Assembly (NCBI RefSeq): GCF_017872975.1
Contig: NZ_JAGGJP010000008.1
Location: 62,001-126,000 of the forward strand
Source: Rubellimicrobium aerolatum
GTDB lineage: Bacteria; Pseudomonadota; Alphaproteobacteria; Rhodobacterales; Rhodobacteraceae
Direction of reading: 5' to 3'
DNA length: 64,000 bases
Shown here: positions 1-9,723 of the stretch, one piece after another
Layout of the letters: every line of letters begins with the position of its first letter
Numbering within the stretch: the first letter of the stretch is position 1
Translations under genes and position numbers: made by a program
Notes under the pieces: model-generated
Database searches by the model: none
The model's input: only the letters and a program-made list of their open reading frames with translations
What the model was told of the DNA's origin: nothing

Positions 1-2
1 CG

Positions 3-1676
3 GATTACGTCGTCGTCGGCGCGGGGAGCGCCGGCTGCGCGGTCGCCTACCGGCTGAGCGAGGCCGGGCGGTCGGTGCTGATCGTGGAAACGGGCGGCTC
101 GGACTGGGGGCCGTTCATCCGGATGCCGGCGGCGCTGTCCTATCCGATGAACATGGCCCGCTACGACTGGGGGTTCCGCACCGAGCCCGAGCCGCACCTG
201 GGCGGGCGGGTGCTGGCGACGCCGCGCGGCAAGGTGATCGGCGGGTCGTCGTCGATCAACGGCATGGTCTATGTGCGCGGGCACGCCAAGGACTACGACC
301 ACTGGGCGGAGTCGGGCGCGAAGGGGTGGGCCTACGCCGACGTGCTGCCCTACTTCCGGCGGATGGAGAGCTGGCACGGCACCACGGGCGATCCGTCGTG
401 GCGCGGTCAGGACGGGCCGCTCCATGTGACGCGCGGCCCCGCCGACAATCCGCTCGCGCAGGCGTTCCTGAAGGCGGGGGCCGAGGCGGGCTATCCGGTG
501 ACGGAGGACCCGAACGGCTGGCAGCAGGAGGGGTTCGGCCCGATGGAGGCCACCATCTGGCGCGGGCGGCGCTGGTCCGCCGCCTGGGCCTACCTGCGCC
601 CCGCCCTGCGGCGGGTGAACTGCGACCTCGTGAACGGCATCGCCCGGCGGGTGGTCATGGAGAACGGCCGAGCGACCGGCGTGGAGATCGACAGCTTCAA
701 CGGCATCCAGGTGATCCGGGCGCGGCGGGAGGTGATCCTCACGGCGTCGTCCATCAACTCGCCGAAGCTGCTGCTCCTGTCAGGGATCGGGCCGGGGGAC
801 CACCTGCGCGGGATGGGCATCCCCGTCGTCGCCGACCGGCCGGGCGTCGGGCAGAACCTTCAGGACCACCTGGAGATCTACGTCCAGCAGCAGGCGGTGA
901 AGCCGGTGTCGCTGTTCCGCTACTGGAACCTGCACGGCAAGGCGCTGGTGGGCGCGCGCTGGCTCTTCACCGGAACGGGGCTCGGCGCGTCGAACCAGTT
1001 CGAGGCGGGGGCCTTCATCCGGTCGCGGTCCGGCGTGGACTATCCCGACATCCAGTTCCACTTCCTGCCCATCGCCGTGCGCTACGACGGCAAGGCGGCG
1101 GCGGGCGGGCACGGGTTCCAGGCCCATGTGGGGCCGATGCGCTCGCCCTCGCGCGGGGCGGTCACGCTGCGGTCGGGCGACCCGACCACGAGCCCGCGCA
1201 TCCTGTTCAACTACATGAGCCACGAGGACGACTGGCGGGACTTCCGTGCCTGCATCCGGCTGACGCGCGAGATCTTCGGGCAGGAGGCCTTCGCTCCGTT
1301 CCGGGGGCGGGAGATCCAGCCGGGAGCGGAGGTCGTGACGGACGCGCAGCTCGACGAGGCGATCCGCGAGCACGTGGAGAGCGCCTATCATCCCTGCGGG
1401 ACCTGCAAGATGGGGGATCGGGGCGACCCGATGGCGGTCGTGGACCCGGAGTGCCGGGTGATCGGCGTCGAGGGGCTGCGGGTGGCGGATTCGTCCATCT
1501 TCCCGCGCGTGACGAACGGCAACCTCAACGCGCCGTCGATCATGACGGGCGAGAAGGCGGCGGACCACATCCTCGGGCGGGCGGCGTTGCCGCGCGAGGA
1601 ACGGGAGCCGTGGACCGACCCCGATTGGCGGGTGGCGCAGCGGCCGGCCGCGCGGGTGCGGGCGGCGGCGGAGTAG
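3..1676 (+). CDS. GMC family FAD-dependent oxidoreductase (choline/alcohol dehydrogenase-like), 5' partial
   Basis: The gene begins before the window: the frame is open from base 3 and the first visible residues, [18 protein letters not shown], are the N-terminal FAD-binding Rossmann motif, so an internal GTG at 75 is not the true start. The GMC signature [19 protein letters not shown] follows about 75 residues in. The C-terminus has [10 protein letters not shown] with the family catalytic His and [17 protein letters not shown]. About 557 residues are visible, close to the usual full length of 530-560. The family oxidises alcohols, choline or sugars with FAD. The substrate cannot be read from sequence, so no symbol is given. 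The next gene is convergent. Confidence 0.9.
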   Translation, partial: DYVVVGAGSAGCAVAYRLSEAGRSVLIVETGGSDWGPFIRMPAALSYPMNMARYDWGFRTEPEPHLGGRVLATPRGKVIGGSSSINGMVYVRGHAKDYDHWAESGAKGWAYADVLPYFRRMESWHGTTGDPSWRGQDGPLHVTRGPADNPLAQAFLKAGAEAGYPVTEDPNGWQQEGFGPMEATIWRGRRWSAAWAYLRPALRRVNCDLVNGIARRVVMENGRATGVEIDSFNGIQVIRARREVILTASSINSPKLLLLSGIGPGDHLRGMGIPVVADRPGVGQNLQDHLEIYVQQQAVKPVSLFRYWNLHGKALVGARWLFTGTGLGASNQFEAGAFIRSRSGVDYPDIQFHFLPIAVRYDGKAAAGGHGFQAHVGPMRSPSRGAVTLRSGDPTTSPRILFNYMSHEDDWRDFRACIRLTREIFGQEAFAPFRGREIQPGAEVVTDAQLDEAIREHVESAYHPCGTCKMGDRGDPMAVVDPECRVIGVEGLRVADSSIFPRVTNGNLNAPSIMTGEKAADHILGRAALPREEREPWTDPDWRVAQRPAARVRAAAE

Positions 1677-1750
1677 GGGCAGAAAGGACAGAGCCCGCTC
1701 CAAGGAGACGATCTCAAGCGCATCTGGCTTTCTTTGGCTTCAAATATCCC

Positions 1751-1790
1751 GGGGGAATCCCCGCAGGGGATGGGGGCGGAGCCCCCTGCG
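1751..1790. terminator. bidirectional terminator-like hairpins between convergent genes
   Basis: The 137-base gap between the convergent oxidoreductase and dienelactone hydrolase holds GGGGAATCCCC followed by GGGGGC-GGA-GCCCCC (1772-1786), preceded by CAAATATCCC. The stems are seen directly. From memory, similar CAAATATCCCGGGGG blocks recur between genes in Rhodobacteraceae, so this may be a dispersed repeat. Confidence 0.5.
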
Positions 1791-1813
1791 ACTGCTGGAC
1801 CGGACGCGCCGCA

Positions 1814-2737
1814 CTACGCGAGGTGACGCCGGAACCAGTCCAGCGTCCGGCTCCAGGCCAACTCGGCGGCCTCGGCGTCGTAGCGAGGGGTCGAGTCGTT
1901 GTGGAAGCCGTGGTTCACGCCCGGATAGATGTGCGCCTCGTAGGTCTTGCCGTTGGCCTTGAGCGCCTCCTCGTAGGCGGGCCAGCCCTCGTTGATGCGG
2001 GTGTCGAGCTCGGCGTAGTGCAGCAGGATCGGCGCGTTGATGCGAGGCACGTCGGCGGCCGAAGGCTGGCGGCCGTAGAAGGGGACGGCGGCCTTCAGCT
2101 CGGGGATCGCCACGGCCGCCGCGTTCGACACGCCGCCGCCGTAGCAGAAGCCGGTGATGCCGACGTTGCCGTTCGACAGCTCGTGCGTCCGCAGCCAGTC
2201 CACGGCGCGAAGGAAGTCGTTCATCAGCTTGGCGGGGTCCACCTGTTGCTGGAGCGCGCGGCCCTCCTCGTCGTTGCCGGGGTAGCCGCCGACCGAGGAC
2301 AGGCCGTCGGGGGCGAGCGCGAGGAAGCCGGCCTTGGCGAGGCGGCGCGTCACGTCCTCGATGTAGGGGTTGAGGCCCCGGTTCTCGTGCACCACCACGA
2401 CGGCGGGGTAGGGGCCGCCGATGGCGGTCTCGGGGCCGGGCTGCTCGCCTTCGACCGGGGTCGCGGGACGGACCAAGTAGGCGCGCACGGTGCCGGTGCC
2501 GTCGGGCGAATCGTAGGTGACGTATTCGGGCAGGATCTCGGGATCGGTGAACTCGACCTGCTGGGCCAGCGCGTAGTTGGGGCTGAGCGCGGCGAGGATC
2601 GCGGGGGCCGTCAGGCCCGCGACGGCGAATCGGCCGGCGCGGTCGAGGAAGTCGCGCTTGGTGATCCGGCCGTGCGCGTAGCCGTCGTAGAGCTGCAGGA
2701 GCTCGGGCGCGAAGTCCTTGGCGGTCAAGCGGGTCAT
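1814..2737 (-). CDS. dienelactone hydrolase family protein, exported
   Basis: An alpha/beta hydrolase of 307 residues. The catalytic triad of the dienelactone hydrolase family is visible: Cys198 in GFCYGGG, Asp245 in AELDTRI and His276 in VNHGFH, with the conserved Glu118 in VHENRG. Residues 26-60 ([16 protein letters not shown]... to ALAQQ) look like a Tat-type signal preceded by a short N-terminal extension, as in periplasmic YghX-like members, so the enzyme probably acts in the periplasm. Family members hydrolyse dienelactones or other esters; the substrate here is unknown. The start at 2737 was chosen because the homology begins there, although the frame stays open upstream. It lies divergent from rmuC. 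Confidence 0.85.
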   Translation of the reverse strand: MTRLTAKDFAPELLQLYDGYAHGRITKRDFLDRAGRFAVAGLTAPAILAALSPNYALAQQVEFTDPEILPEYVTYDSPDGTGTVRAYLVRPATPVEGEQPGPETAIGGPYPAVVVVHENRGLNPYIEDVTRRLAKAGFLALAPDGLSSVGGYPGNDEEGRALQQQVDPAKLMNDFLRAVDWLRTHELSNGNVGITGFCYGGGVSNAAAVAIPELKAAVPFYGRQPSAADVPRINAPILLHYAELDTRINEGWPAYEEALKANGKTYEAHIYPGVNHGFHNDSTPRYDAEAAELAWSRTLDWFRRHLA

Positions 2738-2903
2738 GGGCGGCCTCCCTGGCGCTGGTTTTGGCCGGGGACGTAGCGGGGGAACGGCCCGCTTCCAGCG
2801 GCGGAGGCGTGGTCGGTGCACCACGAAAGGTCGAGTCCCGCGCAACCTGCGCTTGACCCCCGGCGCAGGGGGGCGAACATAACGGCAACTTGAGGAGACG
2901 CCC

Positions 2904-4562
2904 GTGCCCGATCCGATCCTGATCCTTTGCGGGGTGCTGCTGCTGGTGGCCGGAGGGCTGCTGGCGGCGCTGCGGGGCGCGAAGGGGGAGGCGGGGCGGC
3001 TGCGCGCCGAGATGGACGCCGCGCGGGCGGCGCTGGACGACGCGCGCGTGGCGCAGGAGGTGGCGCGGGCGCAGGACGGTGCCCGGGCCGAGCGGATGGC
3101 GGAGCGGGACGGGCGGCTCGCCCAGGCGCTCCGCGAGGTGGAGGCGCTGCGGGGCCACCACCGGGAGGCCGAGGCGCGCTGCGCCGACGCCGAGGCGCGC
3201 TGCGCCCAGGCCCGCGAGGCGGCGGAGCGGCTGGAGTCGGCGGCGACGCGGCTGCGCGAGGACGGGGCCGAGGCGCTGCGGCAGTTGCGCGAGGACGCGG
3301 CGCGGGTGGCGCAGCAGCTCCGCGACGATGGCATGCAGCTCGCCGAGCGGCTGCGCGCCACGGAGGCCGAGCTGGCGCGGCTGCGCGCGGACCACGCGGC
3401 GCTGGCCGTGGAGCGGGACGAGAGGCTCGCCTCGGCCGAGCGGGAGGTGGCGGCGCTCAAGGCGATCCGCGAGGAGATGACGCGGGAGTTCCAGGCGCTG
3501 GCGGCACGGACTCTGAAGGAGACGGGCGCGCAGGTGCAGGAGGTCAACCAGCAGAAGCTGGCGGAGCTGCTGGCCCCGTTCCGCGAACAGGTGGGGCGCT
3601 TCGAGACCGAGCTGCGCGAGGTCCACAAGCACGCCGACCGCGACCGCGCCGTCCTGGCCGAGCAGGTGCGCGCCCTGTCCGCGCAGGCGCAGGCGGTGAG
3701 TCAGGATGCGGCGAACCTCGCCCGCGCGCTCAAGGGCGACAAGCAGCGGCAGGGGGCCTGGGGGGAGGCGCAGCTGGAGCGCTACCTGGAGCTGATGGGC
3801 TACCGGCGGGACGTGGACTACGAGGTGCAGGGGACCCGGACCGGCGACGAAGGCGACCGGCGGCGGCCCGACGTGATCCTGAAGATGCCGGGCGGCAAGG
3901 CGCTGGTGATCGACAGCAAGGTGTCGCTGTCCGCCTACGCCGACGCCATCGCCGCCGAGACGGAGGAGGAGCGGGACCGTTGCCTGCGGCTTCATGCGAA
4001 GAACGTCCGCGACCGCGTGGACGAGCTGGCGGCGCGGGACTACGCCGGCATGGTCGATGGGTCGGTGGACTGGGTGCTGCTGTTCATGCCCATCGAGGGG
4101 GCGGTCTCCGCCGCCTGGGCGCAGGACGGCGAGATCGCGGCCTATGCGATGGAGCGGGGCGTGGCGCTGGCCTATCCGACCTCGCTCCTGATGGCGCTCA
4201 AGACCGTCAAGCACCTGTGGAACGTCGAGAGGCGGAACAGGAACGCCGAGGCGATCGCCGATCGGGCGGGCAAGCTGTATGACAAGCTGGGGACGTTCAT
4301 CGAGAGCTTCACGCGGGTCGGCACGGCCCTCGACGACGCGCGGAAGGCGCATGACAAGGCGCTGGGCCAGCTTACGCGCGGGGCGGGCAACCTCGTCGGG
4401 CAAGTCGAGAAGCTGAAGGGGCTGGGCGCGCGGACGGGCAGGACGCTGGGCTTGTCGCACGATGGAGAGGCGGAGGACGGGCCGGAGGCGCTGCCCGCGC
4501 CGGAGGAGGCGCGCGGGTCGCCGCCGCCCAAAGAGGCGCGCGTGCTCCCGGCGGCGGAGTAG
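2904..4562 (+). CDS. rmuC: DNA recombination protein RmuC
   Basis: 552 residues. One N-terminal membrane helix (about 5-22, [20 protein letters not shown]) is followed by a long Ala/Arg/Glu-rich coiled coil (about 30-170) and then the RmuC domain (about 185-470). That domain includes [35 protein letters not shown] and [12 protein letters not shown], motifs typical of this family with its restriction-nuclease-like fold. RmuC limits inversions and other rearrangements at short inverted repeats. The GTG start at 2904 has a GAGGAG-like ribosome site just upstream. The acidic Pro-rich tail (about 500-552) is variable in the family. It stands alone, upstream of nrdR on the same strand. Confidence 0.9.
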   Translation: MPDPILILCGVLLLVAGGLLAALRGAKGEAGRLRAEMDAARAALDDARVAQEVARAQDGARAERMAERDGRLAQALREVEALRGHHREAEARCADAEARCAQAREAAERLESAATRLREDGAEALRQLREDAARVAQQLRDDGMQLAERLRATEAELARLRADHAALAVERDERLASAEREVAALKAIREEMTREFQALAARTLKETGAQVQEVNQQKLAELLAPFREQVGRFETELREVHKHADRDRAVLAEQVRALSAQAQAVSQDAANLARALKGDKQRQGAWGEAQLERYLELMGYRRDVDYEVQGTRTGDEGDRRRPDVILKMPGGKALVIDSKVSLSAYADAIAAETEEERDRCLRLHAKNVRDRVDELAARDYAGMVDGSVDWVLLFMPIEGAVSAAWAQDGEIAAYAMERGVALAYPTSLLMALKTVKHLWNVERRNRNAEAIADRAGKLYDKLGTFIESFTRVGTALDDARKAHDKALGQLTRGAGNLVGQVEKLKGLGARTGRTLGLSHDGEAEDGPEALPAPEEARGSPPPKEARVLPAAE

Positions 4563-4683
4563 GCGAGGCCCTGGCGGTTGAAGACCGAGGCCCGGTGGCG
4601 CGCGGGCCCATCATCTAGGGGTCGGATTGCCCCGGGGCGCGATCCCTGCCATGGTTGGGCCGCCCCCCGAGCAAGGTTCCCCC

Positions 4684-5157
4684 ATGCGCTGCCCCTTCTG
4701 CGGAAACGTCGACACCCAGGTGAAGGACTCGCGGCCCGCCGAGGATCACGCGGCGATCCGGCGGCGGCGGTTCTGCGCGGCCTGCGGGGGGCGCTTCACC
4801 ACCTACGAGCGGGTGCAGCTCCGCGACCTCGTGGTGCTGAAGGCGAATGGACGGCGCGAGGACTTCGACCGCGAGAAGCTGGAGCGGTCCATCCGCATCG
4901 CGCTCCAGAAGCGGCCGGTGGAGGCGGAGCGGATCGACCAGATGGTGTCGGGGATCGTGCGGCGGCTGGAGAGCCTGGGAGAGACGGACATCCTCTCGCG
5001 TCAGATCGGCGAGATCGTCATGGAAAGCCTCGCCCGGATCGACACGGTGGCCTATGTGCGCTTTGCCTCGGTCTACATGAACTTCCAGGCGGTGGGCGAC
5101 TTCGACCGCTTCATGGCCGAGCTGCGCCCCGTCGAGAGCGAGCCCGGAGCGCCGTGA
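4684..5157 (+). CDS. nrdR: transcriptional repressor NrdR
   Basis: 157 residues, the normal length. The N-terminal zinc ribbon has CPFC at residues 3-6 and CAAC about 28 residues later (MRCPFCG... [17 protein letters not shown]). An ATP-cone domain follows (about 49-139, [20 protein letters not shown]). NrdR senses dATP/ATP and represses ribonucleotide reductase genes at NrdR boxes. The frame is open upstream of 4684, but family members start at MRCPFCG. The stop overlaps the ribD start (GTGA), the usual nrdR-ribD coupling. Confidence 0.96.
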   Translation: MRCPFCGNVDTQVKDSRPAEDHAAIRRRRFCAACGGRFTTYERVQLRDLVVLKANGRREDFDREKLERSIRIALQKRPVEAERIDQMVSGIVRRLESLGETDILSRQIGEIVMESLARIDTVAYVRFASVYMNFQAVGDFDRFMAELRPVESEPGAP

Positions 5158-6251
5158 GCGACGACGGGCGGTGGATGGACCTTGCCCTCGCGCTTGGGCG
5201 GCGGGGGTTGGGGCGGGTCTGGCCGAACCCGGCCGTGGGCTGCGTGATCGTGCGGGACGGCCGCCTGGTTGGGCGGGGGCGGACGGCGGATGGCGGACGG
5301 CCGCACGCGGAGGCCGAGGCGCTGGCGCAGGCGGGGGCGGCCGCGCGGGGGGCCACGGCCTACGTGACCCTGGAGCCTTGCGCGCATCACGGCCGCACCC
5401 CGCCTTGCGCCGAGGCGCTGGTCGCGGCGGGCGTGACGCGGGTGGTCGTGGCGGCGGGCGACCCGGACCCGCGCGTGTCGGGGCGGGGCCTCGCGATCCT
5501 GCGCGCGGCGGGGATCGAGGTCGTCGCGGGCCTGCGGGAGGCCGAGGCGCGGCGCGACCTTCAAGGCTTCCTGCGGCGGGTGGGTGGCGGTCTGCCATTC
5601 GTGACGCTGAAGCTGGCGGCCAGCCTCGACGGGCGGATCGCCATGGCGAGCGGGGAAAGCCGCTGGATCACGGGGCCCGTGGCGCGGGCGAGGGTGCAGG
5701 CGCTGCGGGCGAGCCATGACGCGGTGATGGTGGGGGGCGGCACGGCGCGGGCGGACGATCCGCTGCTGACGGTGCGGGGGATGGGCGCGCGGCCGCAGCC
5801 GGTGCGGGTCGTGCTGGCGCGCGGGCTGGACCTGCCGCGCGACGGCCAGCTTGCGCGGACCGCGCGGGAGGCGCCGCTGTGGCTGCTGCACGGGGCGGGG
5901 GCGGAGACCGGGCCTTGGGACGCTCTGGGGGCGCGCTGCCTGCCCTGCGCGGAGACGGTGGGGGCGCTCGACCTGCGAGCGGCGTTGGACGTGCTGGGGC
6001 GCGAGGGGATCACGCGGGTCTTCTGCGAAGGGGGCGGGCAAGTCGCCGGGGCGCTGCTGCGCGCAAATCTCGTGGACGAGCTGGTGACGTTCCACGCCGG
6101 CGTGGCGCTGGGGGCCGAGGGACGGGCGATGCTGGGGCCGCTGGGGCTCGGGCGGCTGGCCGAGGCACCCCGGCTGCAGCTCGACGGGTTGTGGGACGTC
6201 GGCGGGGACGTGATGGCCCGCTGGGTGCGGAGGCAGCCCGGGGCGGGCTGA
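5154..6251 (+). CDS. ribD: bifunctional riboflavin deaminase/reductase RibD
   Basis: 365 residues. The N-terminal cytidine-deaminase-like domain has the zinc motif in RPHAEAEAL and [12 protein letters not shown]. The C-terminal reductase domain begins near residue 145 with [15 protein letters not shown] and continues through [13 protein letters not shown]. The enzyme deaminates and then reduces the pyrimidine intermediate made from GTP in riboflavin synthesis. The GTG start at 5154 overlaps the nrdR stop by four bases; an ATG at 5175 is the alternative start. The remaining rib genes lie on the opposite strand at 7.9-9.5 and 11.2 kb. Confidence 0.95.
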   Translation: MSDDGRWMDLALALGRRGLGRVWPNPAVGCVIVRDGRLVGRGRTADGGRPHAEAEALAQAGAAARGATAYVTLEPCAHHGRTPPCAEALVAAGVTRVVVAAGDPDPRVSGRGLAILRAAGIEVVAGLREAEARRDLQGFLRRVGGGLPFVTLKLAASLDGRIAMASGESRWITGPVARARVQALRASHDAVMVGGGTARADDPLLTVRGMGARPQPVRVVLARGLDLPRDGQLARTAREAPLWLLHGAGAETGPWDALGARCLPCAETVGALDLRAALDVLGREGITRVFCEGGGQVAGALLRANLVDELVTFHAGVALGAEGRAMLGPLGLGRLAEAPRLQLDGLWDVGGDVMARWVRRQPGAG

Positions 6252-7223
6252 CCGGCGCGGAGGCTTGGCGCCAGCCGGGGCGGGGCGGCCGGGAAGGGTT
6301 CCAGGCGGCAAGGCCGTGACGGCGGGGACCCCCGGCGCGGGTTCGTCCGCGGCGCCAATGTCGCGTGTGCCGGACCGGGCGCGGGTTGGCGCGCGGATCC
6401 ACGCCGAGGGTGCGACACCATGGACCCTGCCGGAGTGGTCCGCCTTGGAGCGGGCGGCGCCGGACGTGGTGAGGGATCTCGCCCCGTGGGAAGGGCCCGG
6501 TGAGCGGGGCGTGACGGTGCGCGGATCCGTGCATCCTGCGGGAGGACGCAACGGGGCCGGCTTGGGGAGCAATGGGCCGCGCGTGGTGGGATGGAGCCCC
6601 GCTCCACGAAGGAGGGGGCCGGCGCGCCCCCGATGGACAGGGCGGGGCGAACCCGGCGTCAGGCGGCGGTCGGGGCTTGCGGGCGGCTTGGGGGCGACCT
6701 ACCTTGAGCGTCGGCGGGCTTCTGCCCCTCTCGTGAACGGGTTCGATTCCAGTGGCCTATAATGACTCCGAGGGAGTTGGCTCTGGTCAGGTCCAGGCCT
6801 GATCACCTGACGCCCACCTGTATGCACAGGTCCTCGGGAAACGTCACCCACACGGTTGCCGCGGTTCCCGCCACCCTCTTCTCACCCAAGGACGTGATCT
6901 CCCCTCGCCGGGGGGACGTCTAGCCCGTGACCTGGGCCGGGAGGCGCGGCTGCAGCGCTGATGGTCCCGAGAGGGTGTCCCGTGCCGAACGCTGGCCGGG
7001 ACTTCGGGCGACGGATCGCGGCGGGGTCGGACGGAACGGGGGGGGGGGGGCTCAAGGCGAGCGGAACCCCGCCGGGCGTGGCCTTCACATTTGTCGGCGA
7101 GCCAGCGCGAGGGAAGGACCCGCGATCGCTGGCCCGAGCCTCTGGCGAACGGGCCGGACGAGTTGGCGAGCGCTGGACCGCGATCCAGGGCGCGTGTCGG
7201 GCGCGTCGCGCCGGACGGCCCGC
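6252..7223. other. gene-poor 1 kb between ribD and a small ORF near nusB
   Basis: Open frames here on both strands are Arg/Gly/Pro-rich and match no family I recognise, so I call no gene. Three things stand out. A TATAAT sits at 6758-6763. Two short hairpins follow: TCAGG-TCCAGG-CCTGA at 6787-6802 and ACCTGT-ATGC-ACAGGT at 6816-6831. A run of 13 G lies at 7038-7050. Confidence 0.5.
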
Positions 7224-7337
7224 TCAACGTCGGAGCGGGGGACGATCCTCCGACCGCAGCAGGGGGATCGTCCGGGTCCGGGGCTTGGTCAGGGCCAGCG
7301 ACGCGGCCGCGACGGCCAGGCACAGGAGCAGCAGCAT
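7224..7337 (-). CDS. possible small membrane peptide, 37 residues
   Basis: A 37-residue frame with a hydrophobic start (MLLLLCLAVAAASLALT) that could form one membrane helix, then a basic tail ending in RPPLRR. A purine-rich GGGGGA lies about 7 bases before the ATG, and the gene would read in the same direction as nusB, 58 bases downstream of it. I recognise no family. The helix-plus-basic-tail layout resembles small single-pass proteins, but short frames like this also arise by chance in GC-rich DNA. Confidence 0.35.
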   Translation of the reverse strand: MLLLLCLAVAAASLALTKPRTRTIPLLRSEDRPPLRR

Positions 7338-7395
7338 CGGTCATCCCCCAAAGGCATCCGACGGGCAGTCTGGACCGGCGGGCGTTAACGAACGG

Positions 7396-7875
7396 TTAAC
7401 GCGCGCCGGGCTGGCCGAAGGCCTCGGGCCGCGCCTCGCGCGCCATTTGGTCGAGGACGCCGTTGACGAAGGCGGTTTCGCGCCCTTCGGGGAAGAAGGC
7501 CTCGGCGATGCCCACGTATTCGGTGATGACGACCTTGGGCGGGGTGTCGGTCGCCACCAACTCGGCCCCGGCGGCGCGGAAGACGGCGCGGAGCGTCGGG
7601 TCGATGCGGTCGATCTTCCACTTGGCCACGAGCGCGCGGTCGGTCATCTGGTCGATGCGGGCCTGATGGTTGACGGCCTCGGAGGTGATCTTGCGGAACA
7701 GGTCCACGTGGCCCTCGGCCATCTCGATGCCGTCCTGCACCTCGCCGAAGCGGTGCGTCTCGAACTCGCGGGTCACGCGGTCGAGGCCGGCGCCCGAGGC
7801 CTCCATCTGGAACAGGGCCTGCACGGCGTAGAACCGCGCGGCCGAGCGCATCCGGCGCTTTTCCTCGGGGGTCAT
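7396..7875 (-). CDS. nusB: transcription antitermination factor NusB
   Basis: 159 residues, all-helical NusB domain: RRMRSAARFYAVQALFQME near the N-terminus, RIDPTLRAVFRAAGAEL in the middle, and VVITEYVGIAEAF then FVNGVLDQMAR at the end. NusB with NusE (S10) binds boxA RNA to support antitermination on rRNA operons. The ATG at 7875 overlaps the ribH stop by four bases, so ribBX-ribH-nusB is one operon read right to left. Initiation might instead occur at the internal Met9. Confidence 0.95.
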   Translation of the reverse strand: MTPEEKRRMRSAARFYAVQALFQMEASGAGLDRVTREFETHRFGEVQDGIEMAEGHVDLFRKITSEAVNHQARIDQMTDRALVAKWKIDRIDPTLRAVFRAAGAELVATDTPPKVVITEYVGIAEAFFPEGRETAFVNGVLDQMAREARPEAFGQPGAR

Positions 7876-8387
7876 TGCGAGGCCCCCAGGCGGCCCTGGA
7901 GGAAGCCCAGGCCCTTCTCGGCGCGGGTCCAGCGGCGCGACAGTTGCAGGAGGTGGAGCGCCGCCGCCGCCGCGCCGCCGCCCTTGTCCTGGTCCTCGGC
8001 GCGGACGCGGGCCTGCTCCTCGGTCTCGACGGTCAGGATGCCGTTGCCGATGCAGTGGCCCTGGAGGCCAAGGAGGGTGACGCCATGGGCGGACTCCTCC
8101 ACCACGGTGTCGTAATGCGTGGTCTCGCCCCGGATGACGCAGCCGAGCGCGACGAAGGCGTGGAACTCCCCCAGGCGGGCGGCCATGGCGATGGCGGGGG
8201 CGATCTCCAGCGCGCCGGGCACCTCGGCCACCTCCCAGGTCGCGCCCCAGGCCTCGACCTCGGCCTGCGCGCCGCGCAGGAGCGCGTCGGCGACGGCGCG
8301 GTAGTAGGGGGCGACGACGATCAGCACGCGGGCGGGCTTGTCGTCGAAGCGGCCCCGTTCGAGGCCCTGGCTTTGCGGTCCGGCCAT
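7872..8387 (-). CDS. ribH: 6,7-dimethyl-8-ribityllumazine synthase RibH
   Basis: 171 residues. Lumazine synthase motifs are present: VLIVVAPYYRAVADALLRGA, EVPGALEIAPAI, ALGCVIRGETTHYD with the catalytic His, and the late substrate-loop region GNGILTVETEEQA. It condenses the diaminopyrimidine with dihydroxybutanone phosphate, the penultimate step of riboflavin synthesis. It begins one base beyond the ribBX stop and overlaps nusB by four bases. The frame is open upstream, but homology starts near this ATG. Confidence 0.95.
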   Translation of the reverse strand: MAGPQSQGLERGRFDDKPARVLIVVAPYYRAVADALLRGAQAEVEAWGATWEVAEVPGALEIAPAIAMAARLGEFHAFVALGCVIRGETTHYDTVVEESAHGVTLLGLQGHCIGNGILTVETEEQARVRAEDQDKGGGAAAAALHLLQLSRRWTRAEKGLGFLQGRLGASQ

Positions 8388-8388
8388 G

Positions 8389-9516
8389 TCAGCCCTCCGT
8401 GATCTTGCGCGTGCCGACGATCTCGAGGCCGTAGGCCTCGAGGCCGATGACGCGCGGCTTGGGGTGGTTGGAGAGGAGCACGATGCGGGACAGCCCGAGC
8501 GAGGACAGGATCTGCGCGCCCAGGCCATACTGGCGGAGCGTCTGCGGCGAGGCCTCGGAGGTGGGGGCGAGCTTCATGTGCAGGTCGCGCAGCAGCACCA
8601 CGGCGCCGCGCCCCTCGGCGGCGATCAGGCGCATGGCGTCGCGCACCTCGTCGGCGCGGCCCTCGGGGCCGAGGCCGGCCGTGTCGAGGAGGGGATCGAC
8701 GGCGTGCATCCGCACCAGCACCGGCCCCCCGCCGCCGATGTCGCCCTTGACGAGGACGATGTGCTCGGCCCCCTGGGTCTGGTCGGCGTAGATCCGCAGC
8801 GTCCAGTCGCCTCCGAACTCGGAGCGGACAGTCGATTCGCTCTGGAGGCGGACGAGGTTGTCGTGCCGGCGGCGGTAGGCGATCAGGTCCGAGATGGTGC
8901 CGACCTTGAGCCCGTGGCGCTGGGCGAAGGCCACCAGCTCGGGCAGCCGCGCCATGGTGCCGTCGTCGTTCATCACCTCGCAGATCACGCCCGAGGGGTT
9001 GAGCCCGGCGAGGCGGGAGATGTCCACCGCCGCCTCGGTGTGGCCGGCGCGCACCAGCACGCCGCCGTCGCGGGCCCGCAGCGGAAAGACGTGGCCGGGC
9101 GTGGCGAGGTCCTGCGGCCCCTTGGCCGCGTCGATGGCCACCGCCACCGTGCGGGCGCGGTCCTGCGCCGAGATGCCCGTCGAGATGCCCTCGCGCGCCT
9201 CGATCGACACCGTGAAGGCGGTCTCGTGGCGCGAGGAGTTCTGCGCCGCCATCAGCGGCAGGCCGAGCTGGTCCACCCGCGCCTCGGTCAGGCACAGGCA
9301 GATCAGGCCGCGCCCGTGGGTCGCCATGAAGTTGATCGCCGCGGGCGTGCAGAGCTGGGCGGGGATGAAGAGGTCGCCCTCGTTCTCGCGGTCCTCGTGG
9401 TCCACCAGCACGACCATGCGCCCGTTGCGCGCGTCCTCGAGGATGTCCTCGACGGGCGAGATCGCATCGGACCAGTCGCGCTCCACGGGACCGGGCTGTT
9501 CATGGGCAAGTGTCAT
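8389..9516 (-). CDS. ribBX: dihydroxybutanone-phosphate synthase with degenerate GTP cyclohydrolase II domain (RibBX type)
   Basis: 375 residues. The N-terminal RibB domain (about 1-215) is intact: VDHEDRENEGDL, GISTGISAQDRA and RAGHTEAAVDI are the substrate and metal motifs, so it should make 3,4-dihydroxy-2-butanone 4-phosphate. The C-terminal half is RibA-like in overall pattern (VLVRMHA... TLRQYGLGAQIL... ), but the Cys-rich zinc motif expected after VRxH is replaced by AVDPLLDTAGLGPEGRA, with no cysteines. This matches the RibBX variant known in Proteobacteria, whose cyclohydrolase half is inactive; a separate ribA must lie elsewhere. The start at 9516 has AGGAG upstream; an in-frame ATG at 9600, also with GAGGAG, would add 28 residues. 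Confidence 0.9.
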   Translation of the reverse strand: MTLAHEQPGPVERDWSDAISPVEDILEDARNGRMVVLVDHEDRENEGDLFIPAQLCTPAAINFMATHGRGLICLCLTEARVDQLGLPLMAAQNSSRHETAFTVSIEAREGISTGISAQDRARTVAVAIDAAKGPQDLATPGHVFPLRARDGGVLVRAGHTEAAVDISRLAGLNPSGVICEVMNDDGTMARLPELVAFAQRHGLKVGTISDLIAYRRRHDNLVRLQSESTVRSEFGGDWTLRIYADQTQGAEHIVLVKGDIGGGGPVLVRMHAVDPLLDTAGLGPEGRADEVRDAMRLIAAEGRGAVVLLRDLHMKLAPTSEASPQTLRQYGLGAQILSSLGLSRIVLLSNHPKPRVIGLEAYGLEIVGTRKITEG

Positions 9517-9723
9517 GGGCGGCGCTCCTGTCGGGGGCGGAGATAGCCGACGGGGCGGGGGATGGGAAGGGCGCAGGAACTGCGCGGCGATGGCGGTCAT
9601 GGCGGGTCTCCTCGGGGTGGCGGATGCGAGGAGGATGCCGCAGAAACGTTAACCGTGTCCGACGGCAACGAACGGTCAGGAGGCGATTCGCGCAACGCCC
9701 CCTGGCCGCGCCCGACCCCGTTC

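Noticed and set aside
326-2776. An 816-residue plus-strand open frame spanning two genes
   Set aside because: It is antisense or out of frame to the GMC oxidoreductase and dienelactone hydrolase, whose motifs are clear. Arg/Gly/Pro-rich long frames like this are normal in very GC-rich DNA.
6731-6765. GGGTTCGATTCC resembling a tRNA T-arm
   Set aside because: The flanking bases do not form a five-base T-stem, and no anticodon arm or acceptor lies upstream. At best a very old remnant.
9517-9723. Possible FMN riboswitch upstream of ribBX or ribE
   Set aside because: I could not find the conserved RFN blocks (such as GGTGAAATTCC or the CAGATCCGGT-type core) in either leader.
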